The position numbers were made by a program, and so were the translations under genes. Below, piece after piece: positions 35,977-46,700 of a stretch of 64,000 bases of DNA. Numbering within the stretch: the first letter of the stretch is position 1; each line of letters opens with the position of its first letter. The notes under the pieces were generated by a model. That model had not been told where the DNA came from, did not search any database, and saw nothing but the letters and a program-made list of their open reading frames with translations. This stretch comes from Chaenocephalus aceratus (Eukaryota; Chordata; Actinopteri; Perciformes; Channichthyidae): NCBI GenBank assembly GCA_023974075.1, contig CM043787.1:32025718-32089717 (forward strand), read 5' to 3'.

Positions 35977-38900
35977 TGGATCGTTGGAGCTATGTGCAAC
36001 TCAAGGCATATGCTCGAACGGGAGCTGCCTGGACGCTGCAATCATGTTGCTGCAATCATGTTGCTGCAATCATGAGTGTGCTGACTTCTCGTACAATGTA
36101 CCGCTGTCTGCTTCCTGCATAAAGTCAAGTGCTCGGCGCAGTTGTGGCGAAATGTCGCTCCTCTGTTTTCATTTAAACAGCTCCTTATATCCATTAGCGC
36201 AGCTAGCTAGCACCAGATGCTAACAACAACAACAATGCACGTAAGGTCTCTCCCTCGCTCGCTCGGGCCACACACACACACACACACCCTCCCGGTCCTC
36301 CCGATGGCCAGTCGGTGCCTGCCGGTGAGCGTGGAAGTGTGGTCTGCCACAAGCGGGCGGCAGGAGCGGGGCTGTCAGCATCAGCTTGTAGATGGTATTT
36401 TAAACTCGATGCGCTCTGAAACTACGGGGCGGCCAAGGAAAAAAAATACACATGCGTTAATCGCGTTAAAATAATTAGTGGCGTTATTAACGCGTTAATA
36501 TATATATATATATATATATATCGCGATAAATATCGTACCGTGGACTTTTTAATCGCGATATTATCGTACCGTGAGTTTTTGGTATCGTTACATCCCTAGC
36601 AAATAGTGTTATTTGCAACTTGAGTGAACATTAATATTGCAAAGCTGAAATGTATTTGTGTCATTAAATATTTAGCTCTGAAAATCTAAAGCATTTCAAC
36701 ATTCCCTTAAGTGTCTAAAATGCCTCTGACTGGAGTGTTGCCAGCCCTCTAACTAATGATGATAATGCCATATGTCTACTGTACTGTTTGAGAGGCAATA
36801 TCACATGTCTATAACGAATGGATCTGGCCCTTCCTACATCCAGGACATGGTTAAACCGTACACCCCAGCACGTGCACTCCGCTCTGCATCAACCAAACGG
36901 CTCGCTGCACCATCGCTGCGAAGGGGACCCAAGTTCCCATCAGCAAAAACATGTGGGTTTGCTATCCTGGCTCCAAAATGGTGGAATGAGCTCCCCATTG
37001 AAATCAGGACAGCAGAAAGCTTATACACCTTCCGGCGCAGACTGATAACTCATCTCTTTCCGACTCCACTTCGAGCGATAGAACTATTAACAAAGCACTT
37101 ATATACTAATAAAGGGCTGGCTTATCGAAAGCCAGTTGAGTAGCACTTTAAATGTGTTTGCTCTATGAAGCCTGATGTACTTATATGATTCTGTTTTCTT
37201 CAAGTTTGTATTTTGTTGGTCGAACGCACTTATTGTAAGTCGCTTTGGATAAAAGCGTCAGCTAAATGCAATGTAATATAATGTCTGAGGAGAAACTATG
37301 AGATGTTCTCTCACCTGTTGCCCAGTAGTAGATGTCCCAGTCGTTGCTTGGTTCATTAATCAGTCTGTCGTACTGATACAGCTGGCTCGCTGTCATTGTG
37401 TTCAGGTATCGCTTCGCAAAAAGGCTGCAAGAGAGATGGGGAATTAGGTTCAGGCTTTTCTCTAAATTGACCGGTGAATGGACAGCACACAGGAAACAGC
37501 TTCTTCTTTGGGTTTCTTCATATTGCATTAATGCCTGCTTCTGGTGTTGGTCCTTGTATACGTCCCTTTGTCCTAGATTTAAGAGGATGTCTTCTTCAAA
37601 GTTTCTAGTTGTTCTACTGTATACTTCCTATAGCATGTAAATCTGTGATTTTGGAGGTTTACAAATATTAAGGTCCTCACTCACACCTGGCCCTTTTTGT
37701 CCATCTGTAAATTATGTAACGGAAATGTTGTATTTATAAAGGCATATTCATATTTATGTAAATGTTTCCATTTGAGAAATTCTAGAAGCCATCGTCTCCG
37801 GTATGTGCTGTGATGTGCGTGTTGTATGTTGGATGAAACAGCTGCTAGACCTGGCCAAGACAGTCCTGAGATGGGGATTTTTTTAAATCTCAAATTAGGC
37901 TTTTCATAGTTAAATTCCCCCTCCTGCCCCCTTACACTGCTTTTAATTACCTGTAGGATGTTTTCCTACAATGAAAAATGTGCTGATGACTACTGATTAC
38001 GATTATTTTAGTGTCCATTGTTGCCTGGCCCAGCCATCTTATATGCTGTTTCAACTAGAAAGAGGAAAAACATTAAGAATTCATTTATTTTGTTTACAGG
38101 TACAATTTAAACTTGAGATACAGCTGTACTGCACCACCGCTCTAGTGTGTGATTTGCTTTAAGAAAAAACAACACACCAACATGACGGATTATAGAAAAA
38201 CTCTTCAGTGTAACAACCTGAGCAGAATGCAGTTCTCCAACATGCCCCTTTTGCGACTCTCGTACAGCAGGCGGCGCTTCTTAATGTCAATGGCCTCGCC
38301 GGGGCGCTCATCCCAGGGAGGCAGAGGGATCTCAATCAGGTCTGCCCTGGTGTCGTCTGCCGTATCTCCACGGTAACCACAGGATGATACCAGCCCTGTG
38401 AAAGCAGGTCTCATTGCTGCCTGGCACACCCCTGAAACCAGCTGGCGGGGGGAAAACACACAGGTTGACAAATATTAGTACAGTGTGTTGCAGGAAATAT
38501 CACATCATTTTTAACAATATATATCTAAATATCATACAATATTGTATGTTAATTAGTGCTGCTTTCACACAAAATGTACACATTTATATTTGTATTTTTT
38601 TTTTTAAAAACAGTAATGGCTATCAAACTGAGACCAATCTTATGAAGCACTTATTATGGTGCAAAATGCGAGAGCGTGTAAAACCTGATGTGAGCACTTG
38701 CAGAAAAAAAAAATCTGAGCTTGTGTGCACGTAACTGTGAATCAAATGGACACTTGTATAAAATATCCACGTAACTGTGAACCTAATTTGAAGTCACAGA
38801 AGAAAAAAAAAAGTGTTGTACCTTGTAGAAAAAAAAATGAACTTAGTGATGAAATGTTCACTTGCAGAAAAATACATATTTTTTAAATATATTTTCCATT

Positions 38901-41900
38901 ACAACTTGGTTATTACAACCTCTCAAATCAGTCATTACAACTTGACGAATCTGCTCTGTGGCAAGTCTTGACTTTTGCTACACTTCTTGCGATAAATGTG
39001 TCGCAAAAGTCATTTTCACCTGTAGATGTGGGGGAAGGGAGGGGGGTTGGAGCGAAGGGGCGGAGCTATCAGAACAACGAGGCTTGGGTCAGTCACAGTC
39101 ACGTCGAACCGGATGACTGCGGGAACAGTACTGAAATAATGACAAGTTTTATAATTATCTTGGGCTCCTGCTGTGTTTTTAAAGCCTTTGTAAATTATCC
39201 ATGCCATTTTCTATTTAGAACGAAGACTTCAGAATCTTAAAATCCCTTCACGTTTGTATGCAATTGTGCTAAATTCAACTCTGGAATCAAGCAAATATTA
39301 ATATGTTTGAATGACATTAGTTATTTATATTTTGATATCACTTAATTATACGTTTGATACATTTAAGTCGAGCTAAGGTACATGTGATGGTAGCTAGTTA
39401 GTATTCTTACCTGTGAGGCCTCCTCCACACAGCATAATAACCAGACTGTATCATTAAAACTACAAGTACCAGTTCTAGATCCTTGACTTTAGACAAACAA
39501 TTCAAAAGACAAAATGTATTTAAAGACCAATCTTTATTTGAATGTGCCCCTTAACCTGATATATTAGTTATACAGTAATAGTATTGATAATCTAAAAAAA
39601 CTGAGTAACTCAACAGTTAACTTTATATTTCTTATTGTCTAAAGCATTTATTATTTTCATTTTCCCCCTCTCATATTCAGTGTGGACGGATTGAGACAGC
39701 GTGGTGTCCAGAGAGCTGCTGAGACTTCAGGGAGAAACCTCAGTGTGATGGACGTCCTGTCTGTTGGTGTGGAGAGGACTGAGGGTCTTTCCTCTGCGAG
39801 GAGGACCAGGCCTGATGGAGGAGCCCATGCTGGGCATAGCTGATACCAACTGCACAGGCCTAGTCTGTCACGTTATTTGACTAAATGTGTTTACTTATAC
39901 ATTTAATAGGTTTACACCTTCTGTCCATATGTGCTTTTTATTTAAAACATGTTTGATTAAGTTTTGGTTCACATTTCAATAAATTGTATTTGCACTCCTT
40001 TTGTCCATTATTCTTACTGAAAATGTTAGATTACACATTCACATCTGACTGAAGATTGGCCCCATTTATTTGTGATGTTGCAAACTCTGCGGTACAAGGC
40101 ACAAGTGATGTGAAGCTCATAAAGTGAGGCGAATAGAAATAATCAGCTGGAGTGTAGATGTGGAAATAGATGCATCCCATCAGCTGACTGTTTTTCGCCA
40201 CACTTTATAAGCCTGACTTCTCTGAGGTGCAGGCAGCATCACAAACATATTATGGTCCTGATAGACTACAAAAATATTCGGTGTCCAGATCTTTGTTTTC
40301 ACAATACAAGTAGTTTCTTAGTGAATGTCCTGTACCGGTCTTAACATCTCATAACATCAGCCTTTAATGTTCCTCTTGGATGTTCTTCTTGACCCTCAGA
40401 GAAAGAGGAGATGCTGAGTCGTGTCTTTCAGGCATGTCCTTTCCTAACAAAAATGACAGGAAACATAAAACATTATTGCAGAACAAGTGTGTTATTTATG
40501 AAAGAGGTGTGTTTAGGGGCTGTTGATATAATTATTTTTTAATTGTAATCAGATTATGAATGAACAGTATGAAATTCATCAACATTGAAATATATGTTAT
40601 TATCAAAATAATATTTAACTGTTATCTTTTGAACTGTAGAAGCTTGCTCTGTTGTCTCACTGAAAGAATAACTTTTACCACGTTTTTTCAATCAATCAAT
40701 CAATGTTTATTTATATAGCCCAATATCACAAATGTTACATTTGTCTCAGTGGTCTTCTTTTTACAGACAATATTGAGAGATAAATAGTAGCAGTTCTCAC
40801 TATGTGTTAAATAGCTTTGCCTTCAATACATTAAATTAGAAAGCTGACAAAGTCATATTGCTTGTTAACATCTAAATGTAACTTTTTGCATGGAAAAAAC
40901 CCTCAACTTAACTGATGTGTAGGTGATCTAGTATTTAGTATTGTTTAATGGAATGTATATCAGTGTATTCAAGTCAATACTTCATTTATTTAAACCAATA
41001 TCTTTCTTGATTCTTTGTACAGTATGAAAAAAAGAGTCTTTGTACCTGTGCTGAAGTTCACTGCTGTGAGGAGTCCAGTTCTGTCTCTCACTCTCTGATC
41101 CAGCCTGTCTGCATCACCTGGACACCTTAAACAAACAGATATATATGTAAAGAACCATGTGTACAAACAATATAACTGATTATCTTCTGTTGAACATGTT
41201 GGATTGTGTATTGTCCGAGTCAGGGTCGTTTTTATTTTACTGTAACTTTGGAAGTTGTGTTACTAATGCTTACTGTTTATTTGATACCCATTTGGTAATG
41301 CAAATAATAAAAACAACAAGGTTTGGGTTCGTTCTTCAAATGACTGTGACGTTAACGTGTAAGCTCAATAATGAACTCCAGCTCAACGAACCATATTGTA
41401 ATATCTAAGTAATCATCTTGAAATATGACATTAACAATTGTAATATACACACATCTTATTGTGAGGTTGATTTCACATACACTACTTCGACGTTAGCTAA
41501 ATAGCATGGATAATTTACAAAGGCTTTAAAAACACAGCAGGAGCCCAAGACAATTATAAAACGTGTCATTATTTCAGTACAGTTCAATTGGTTTTATTTT
41601 CATAAACGGTTATCAACCGTTAGTGCCAAAGCAGTAGGCTATAATATATGAATTACTGCTGTAGACTACAACCACTACTTGTTTAGCTAGCATAAACGCA
41701 ACGAAGCTAGCGTTAGCTGGCTAACTGACGTTATTTTGCCGCTAAACTGCACGATATAAAACGGTGGTCTTCAAAGCGGATTTAATCCTCAATCACAATA
41801 ATAATATTCAAAGTAATGGGCAAAACTTACCGTTGATTGCCGCGCCATGTCAGCGGACTGGTAGCGACACGAACCGTTAGCGAACAGTTAGCCCCGCAGT

Positions 41901-42958
41901 CATCCGTTTCGACCTGACTGTGACTGTGACTGACCCAAGCCTCGTTGTTCTGATAGCTCCGCCCCTTCGCTCCAACCCCCTCCCTCCCCCCACATCTACA
42001 GGTGAAAATTACTTATGCGACACATTTATCGCAAGAAGTGTAGCAAAAGTCAAGACCGCAGATTCGTCGATGTATACTGCCACAGAGCAGATTCGTCAAG
42101 TTGTAATGACTGATTTGAGAGGTTGTAATAACCAAGTTGCAGTTGCAATGGAAAATATATTTAAAAAATATGTATTTTTCTGCAAGTGAACATTTCATCA
42201 CTAAGTTCATTTTTTTCTACAAGGTACAACACTTTTTTTTTTCTTCTGTGACTTCAAATTAGGTTCACAGTTACGTGGATATTTTATACAAGTGTACATT
42301 TGATTCACAGTTACGTGGATATGTTATACAAGTGTAAATGTATGCACACAAACTCACAGATTTTTTTCTGCAAGTGCTCACATCAGGTTTTACACGCTCT
42401 CGCATTTTGCGCCATATCTACCTTCATTAATCTTCAATCTTTTATTTAATTATATGTATCTATATTTTCATTTATCCACCAATACATGTGTTGGTTTGAT
42501 TGTCCCCCTAACTATCTTTGCTAGTAAATTCAACTAATGTTCATATAATGATATAATCGTTTGGTTTCAAGATCTGTATTTCTACACAGCAAGATGAAGA
42601 CATTTTGAGACTACATTTACTACAAAAAAGATGTTAAACCATGCTGTCCTGGATTGTATAACTGTCCTGCTGCACAACATGCGTTACGTCAATGCTACGT
42701 AACGAGACTGAACACAACAATGCACGCTAGTTATTCAACCACAACATCGAATATAATGTTGCGACATTACAATTACTTTATACTCATGTTAAATAGCGTA
42801 AATCAGCGTGAGATCTTTAAACAGCCGTCCACTTTAGAGTCTATTTATATGATTGCAACGACCGTAACATTAACTAGCATTCAAACTTTAACAAACATAC
42901 AGATAATTGTACCGATAATAAGATAACTCACTCTTCTTGCAACCACAGAAGACAGCAT
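32674..42958 (-). CDS. sdhaf2: Succinate dehydrogenase assembly factor 2, mitochondrial
   Basis: SDHAF2 (yeast Sdh5) acts in the mitochondrial matrix, where it promotes covalent FAD attachment to the SDHA subunit of complex II. Minus-strand exons: 42958-42932 (MLSSVVARR, start of the targeting peptide), 38441-38218, 37424-37315 and 32804-32674 (stop TAA). Phases 0, 2 and 1 join cleanly for 163 amino acids, close to the human 166. Conserved core stretches are [51 protein letters not shown] and [15 protein letters not shown]. Exon 1 was chosen because its ATG lies nine codons before a GT donor in the right phase and gives a basic mitochondrial leader. Introns 1 (4.5 kb) and 3 (4.5 kb) are filled with transposons. 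The start is about 780 bp from the divergent cpsf7 start. Confidence 0.93.
33105..33330 (-). mobile_element. LINE-like 3' tail fragment
   Basis: The plus strand reads GGAACTTTATTGATCCCAAT followed by TTGGGATTG, which on the minus strand is the 3' tail of a widespread fish non-LTR family. It lies in sdhaf2 intron 3. No protein frame remains. Confidence 0.45.
33862..34045 (-). mobile_element. LINE 3' fragment (same family as 4495-5210)
   Basis: AACCTTTATTTAACCAG, GATCTCTTTTTCAAGGGAGA and ATGAACATAAAACAACAGAT closely match the reversed tail at 4495-4640. Only the 3' end is present. Confidence 0.65.
34362..35515. mobile_element. PIF/Harbinger-like nonautonomous element with TTA duplication
   Basis: The ends GGCTGCGGCCACACAAGGAC and the inverse GTCCTCGTGTGGCCGCAGCC are flanked by TTA on both sides (34359-34361, 35516-35518), the usual PIF/Harbinger target. 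A second inverted pair lies just inside (TTCGGCCACACGAGGACGA, 34409). An internal ~35-bp direct repeat begins CAATAGCCCCGCCTCTCCCC (34577 and 34757). No transposase remains. Confidence 0.75.
35661..36500. mobile_element. hAT-like fragment with TTAATCGCG-type ends
   Basis: The left end AGGGCTGTCAGTCGATTAAA and right part TGCGTTAATCGCGTTAAAAT with TTATTAACGCGTTAATA resemble a common fish hAT family. The right terminus is eroded into a TA run, so no target duplication can be shown. It contains the GT microsatellite at 35893. Confidence 0.5.
35893..35972. repeat. (GT)n microsatellite
   Basis: About 80 bp of uninterrupted GT repeats inside the hAT-like fragment. Confidence 0.98.
36735..37282 (+). 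mobile_element. L2-like LINE 3' end with ORF2 C-terminus
   Basis: The plus-strand 123-codon frame ends in the motif [20 protein letters not shown] followed by [10 protein letters not shown], the conserved C-terminus of fish L2-clade LINE proteins. The 3' tail GTCGCTTTGGATAAAAGCGT and CAGCTAAATGCAATG is the typical terminus. It lies in sdhaf2 intron 3, antisense to sdhaf2, and ends about 30 bp from exon 3. Confidence 0.8.
39663..39850 (+). other. Exon-like block inside the intron 1 element
   Basis: It follows a good acceptor (CCCCCTCTCATATTCAG) and one frame stays open for about 55 codons ([20 protein letters not shown], then [14 protein letters not shown] and a stop). It is GC-richer than its surroundings. 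No family is recognised; it may be a terminal exon of a transposon gene or a chance frame. Confidence 0.25.
40443..41890 (-). other. Possible spliced noncoding transcript inside the intron 1 element
   Basis: Minus-strand signals: a GC-rich start region ending ATGGCGCGGCAATCAACG before GTAAGT (donor near 41831), an 80-bp block 41125-41046 with an AG acceptor and a GTAC donor, and an acceptor at 40443 (TTTTTGTTAG). Joining the first two in the ATG frame meets a stop within three codons, so coding is doubtful. This is sequence inference only. Confidence 0.25.
40686..40750 (-). mobile_element. SINE/LINE 3' tail fragment
   Basis: CAATCAATCAATGTTTATTT followed by ATATAGCCCAATATCACAAA is a widespread teleost retroposon terminus, here in reverse orientation. 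A related tail is at 60990. Confidence 0.55.
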
Positions 42959-43735
42959 TTTGACCTTTTTCTTGAAACGTTTAGAGACTTCAATGTGAAA
43001 TGCTTCTACGCCGTGAAAACGCTGCTGAACTCTGAATGTCAGACTCAAATCAGTAAAATTACACAAGCAGGTTTTATGTCACAGTAGCACACGGACCACG
43101 ATCGAGGTAGGACCGGAAGCAACGCATTGTTAAAGTAACAGCAATTATTCCTCAAAAGTCACAGAAAAACAGAACCAGCCCCAACCTGATTTAGTTAAGT
43201 TGTCACTTAATTCGTTTATTTGTAGTTATATTTTATAATCAATGCCATCATACATGGGAAAAAAGCGTGGCTGTCGGAACCAAATGTTGTGTGTTGTTGC
43301 TAACGGGTACATGTTACCGACGCACTCGTATTCACGTACAGAAATTAGCACTAGCATTAGCTGATCATAGAGCGAACCAATAATAGTTCAACACTATTTG
43401 TATTGTAACCCTTACATGAATGCCCGTTCATGTTATTTGAAAGTGGTTATTAAAACATTACCTATTGACGAGCCTCGCTTGTTGTATTCTCGGTTTATCA
43501 TCGTCTTTTGTTGAGCTAACTTGACATTTTGTGCAAAACCGTGCGGTTGGTTCAAGTAAGCTAACGTTATTAACGCGGCGTAACGTTATCGAAAATCCTT
43601 CTTTTTTTTACATTGCATATGTTGACGGTATGCACTGGTAATTTTTAAAAGGTGTGCATATGCAAAGGACACTTTAAACAAAGAAACAACACGTTAGCTC
43701 CAGTGCCATCAACTGGATCATCTTCGGCCCACGGG
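42959..43735. promoter_or_regulatory. Bidirectional promoter region between sdhaf2 and cpsf7
   Basis: The two coding starts face away from each other across about 777 bp with no other gene. The interval is richer in CG dinucleotides than the neighbouring introns and has an ETS-type site (ACCGGAAG at 43112). From memory the human SDHAF2 and CPSF7 genes are also arranged head-to-head, so shared regulation is likely. Confidence 0.6.
43112..43119 (+). promoter_or_regulatory. ETS/GABP-like site ACCGGAAG
   Basis: It matches the core of ETS-family sites common in housekeeping promoters and lies about 150 bp upstream of the sdhaf2 start codon. Confidence 0.4.
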
Positions 43736-46700
43736 ATGGCTGCTGCAGCCAGACCAAGTGCCGCCCAGAAGGAGCTCATGGATCTGTACGGGGATTTGAA
43801 TGAAAACGACGATGTGAGTCTCGCCTTTGCACACATTTATCGCAGCACATGCATACATGATAACAGCAAGTGTGTACATGTAAAGTTGTGCGTACCTTGC
43901 TTTGATGTAGTTTAAATGCAACTTGTTATCTGATCGCTTTTAATTAAACAGAAAGACAATACATCAACTTACATGCATGCAACTACCAATTGCAATTGGC
44001 TCAATTTACAGTTATTAATACGAAGTTAGATTTTTACCAACATCATTATAAACATTTCTATTGAAAAAACACAGGTATTTTCTTAGGTTGTTAAAGAAAC
44101 CAAACACCACATTTCTCCATAATTATACAAAGGTCTTGACAGATTTCCTTTGTGTGAGAACAGTACAAAAAAGGTGTTCAATTGTTTCAGATTATTCATC
44201 ACAGAAAGAGCAGATTGTGTTTATTAGGTATTTATGAGGAAGCATCCTTTCTTTCAAAATATAGTATTAAAAACGGTTTCCGATATGCAATTATATATAG
44301 AATATTAAACAGCGGTTTGCTTTTCATTTCATAACTGTGTGAACCTTGTTCAGTCTTTTTATTTGTTGTGTGGAGAGAACTATTTGATTTTTGGAGTCAC
44401 GTTTAAAAACTAGATGCCACATCATCTTATTCAAGCCTGTAGTAGTAATGGGCAATTCTATAAAATATGGAAATAATCACATGCACTCCACACTCCTGCA
44501 GCAGCTGACAACCCCTTGGTTTTGTATTTCTTCTGGCAGTGTATTGTTCGTTAATGCTCTGCACATTGACTTACCCAGCATGCCATCATATATAAGTACC
44601 TTGTTGTTTTGTTCCCATCCCACACAGGACTTTGACACAATTGCTGAAGCAAATGAACTTTATGATGCTGTTTTGACCGGCTCAGTCGATCGGGACAAGA
44701 AAGGCAGTACAAATGCAGGGAGTCCTAACAAGACCCCTACTCAAGAGGAGGCTAACTCAACAACAGAGAAATGCCCAGACAAAGGAAACCCACAGAGGAG
44801 ACTGGCTATATATATTGGAAACTTCCCCTGGGTAAGTAACACCCTCTCTGTTTATTTCAATCACATTTCAATTGTGTTGTCCAATATCGTTTCTGTTGTT
44901 TTATCCACATAGGCTTGCAGAACAGTGATTAGATGAAACAGGAACTAAGTACCCTTATCACATTCAAGATCACAAGTAAATATCTACCCCCCTGTCATTT
45001 TTTCCTCCTCTATTTCGCAAACCGGCTACTACTTCCAGTGGACAACTGACAAGGACATCGTGAGCCTGGCTCAAACATTGGGTGTGCAGGACATCAAAGA
45101 GATCAAATTCGCTGAGAATAAAATTAATGGCCAGTCGAGAGGGTGAGTGGTTGCAGATCTAGTATTTCTTTTTTATGAATAAAAGTATTTTCTCTAAATG
45201 TATTTAGAGTAAGGAAATGTGTGTGTTTTGATTTATTAAATATATGAATATCAGTGACTTAAAGCCATACATTAATTTGTTTTCTTCTATGTTACACAGG
45301 TTCGCCGAAGTAGAGGTCACCTCAAACGAGTCATTGAAAATATTGTTTAAAAAAATACCCAAATGTGAGCTCAATGGGGAAAGGATAGACTGCCGCCTTG
45401 CCACCAGCCAGAACCTTGGTGTGTTTGAAGACATGGCAAATAGACGTAAGAACAGCATGGTCTGAGAATGCTATTGAGGTAACATTATATGACAAGATGT
45501 AAGTATGACTGTCCTCTTTAACAAAATCAATGTTTTCTCCATAGGTATACCCATGCGCGTTAGTTACTTAGATCCTAAGGACTCAGATTATTCAAACAAG
45601 ATTCCCTCATTATTACCACAGGAGCCCAATCCTTCCCCTTTACCTCCACGCTACCCATCACATCCAATTGCAAACAGGTTTCCATCCTTACCCAACCCTT
45701 ACCATGGTCATCCTCCGCCTCCCTTCCCACACATGCCTCCACAAATGCCCCCACGCATGCCCCCACGCATGCCCCCACACATGCCCCCACACATGCCTCC
45801 ACACATGCCTCCACACATGCCTCCACACATGCCTCCGCCCATGCTTCCACCCATGCCTCCACCTGCCATGCCGCCCCCTTATTTCCCTCCTCATCCAGTC
45901 CATATTCCCAGCCAACCTCCCAGTCTACATGTCAATCCAGCCTTCTTCACGCCAGCACCAGACGGGCCCAGCAGCAACGCTTACAGCCAACAACAGTGAG
46001 AATAATACCTTTATACATTTGAAGCTATAGTAAATAAACAGCAGTGTAATATGGTTTGCTTCCCTATTGAGATAACATTTATTATTTTTAGCGATGACTT
46101 GTGGAAATGGTTAAATAATTATGACAATCTGTACATTTTCCAGACGCACATCTCAAAGTCAAGATGCAGATTTTGAGCAGCTGATGAACAGAAATAGAGC
46201 TATTGCCAGCAGTGCCATCAGCAAGGCTGTGTCTGGAGCAACATCCGGTAAGTAAAGCTGATCATATTCTGCGGAGTACAACAACACAAAACTTAATGTG
46301 GAGAAAGGACTGATAGACTTGTGAGCATTTCTTTTAACCAAAATCTGTTTCCCACCCCTCTTACAATATTAATGGAAGTAAATGGTAATCTGTTATGTTA
46401 TACAGTATATTATTGGAAAGTTGCTAAATTAACAAAGTACTTTTTGTAATGACAAAGCAGAAATTAATTCAACTGCTTAAACAGATAAAACTAACAAAAA
46501 TCAAAATACTGACTCTTGTAAACTAACCAACAATGGTTTTAGCTGGACAGAAATGGTAAGTTAAGTAACTGTTTAGGAAACTATGTTTTCATTTTTGCCT
46601 AAATAAACTGTATGTGTTATCCATTTTTCAAGGGTTTTGTAATAATCCTAGTTGGCATACTATCAACCATAATTGAAGGGTTTAACTACGATACTGTCTC

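Larger units (their letters stand above)
33765..36598. mobile_element. hAT element with perfect 8-bp target duplication, hosting nested elements
   Basis: The ends TAGGGATGCAACGATA and TATCGTTACATCCCTA are inverted, with GCAAATAG at both 33757-33764 and 36599-36606. There is no transposase. Inside are a LINE tail (33862), a Harbinger-like element (34362) and a second hAT-like fragment (35661). It is in sdhaf2 intron 3. Confidence 0.85.
38657..42414. mobile_element. 3.76-kb element with ~0.6-kb terminal inverted repeats
   Basis: The left arm (38657 to about 39215) matches the right arm (42414 down to about 41505) in inverted orientation, starting TGGTGCAAAATGCGAGAGCG and TGGCGCAAAATGCGAGAGCG. 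TA flanks both ends. The right arm holds about 305 bp (41581-41886) absent from the left. The interior shows splice-like signals on both strands but no transposase I recognise. It fills most of sdhaf2 intron 1. The class is uncertain; TA flanks would fit Tc1/mariner-like targeting. Confidence 0.65.

Noticed and set aside
36772..37143. 123-codon frame considered as a host gene
   Set aside because: The [13 protein letters not shown]...[10 protein letters not shown] ending and the 3' tail identify an L2-like LINE fragment, with another copy at 53362.
45575..45862. Minus-strand frame rich in EACVEACV repeats
   Set aside because: It is the antisense of the cpsf7 Met-Pro-Pro-His minisatellite.
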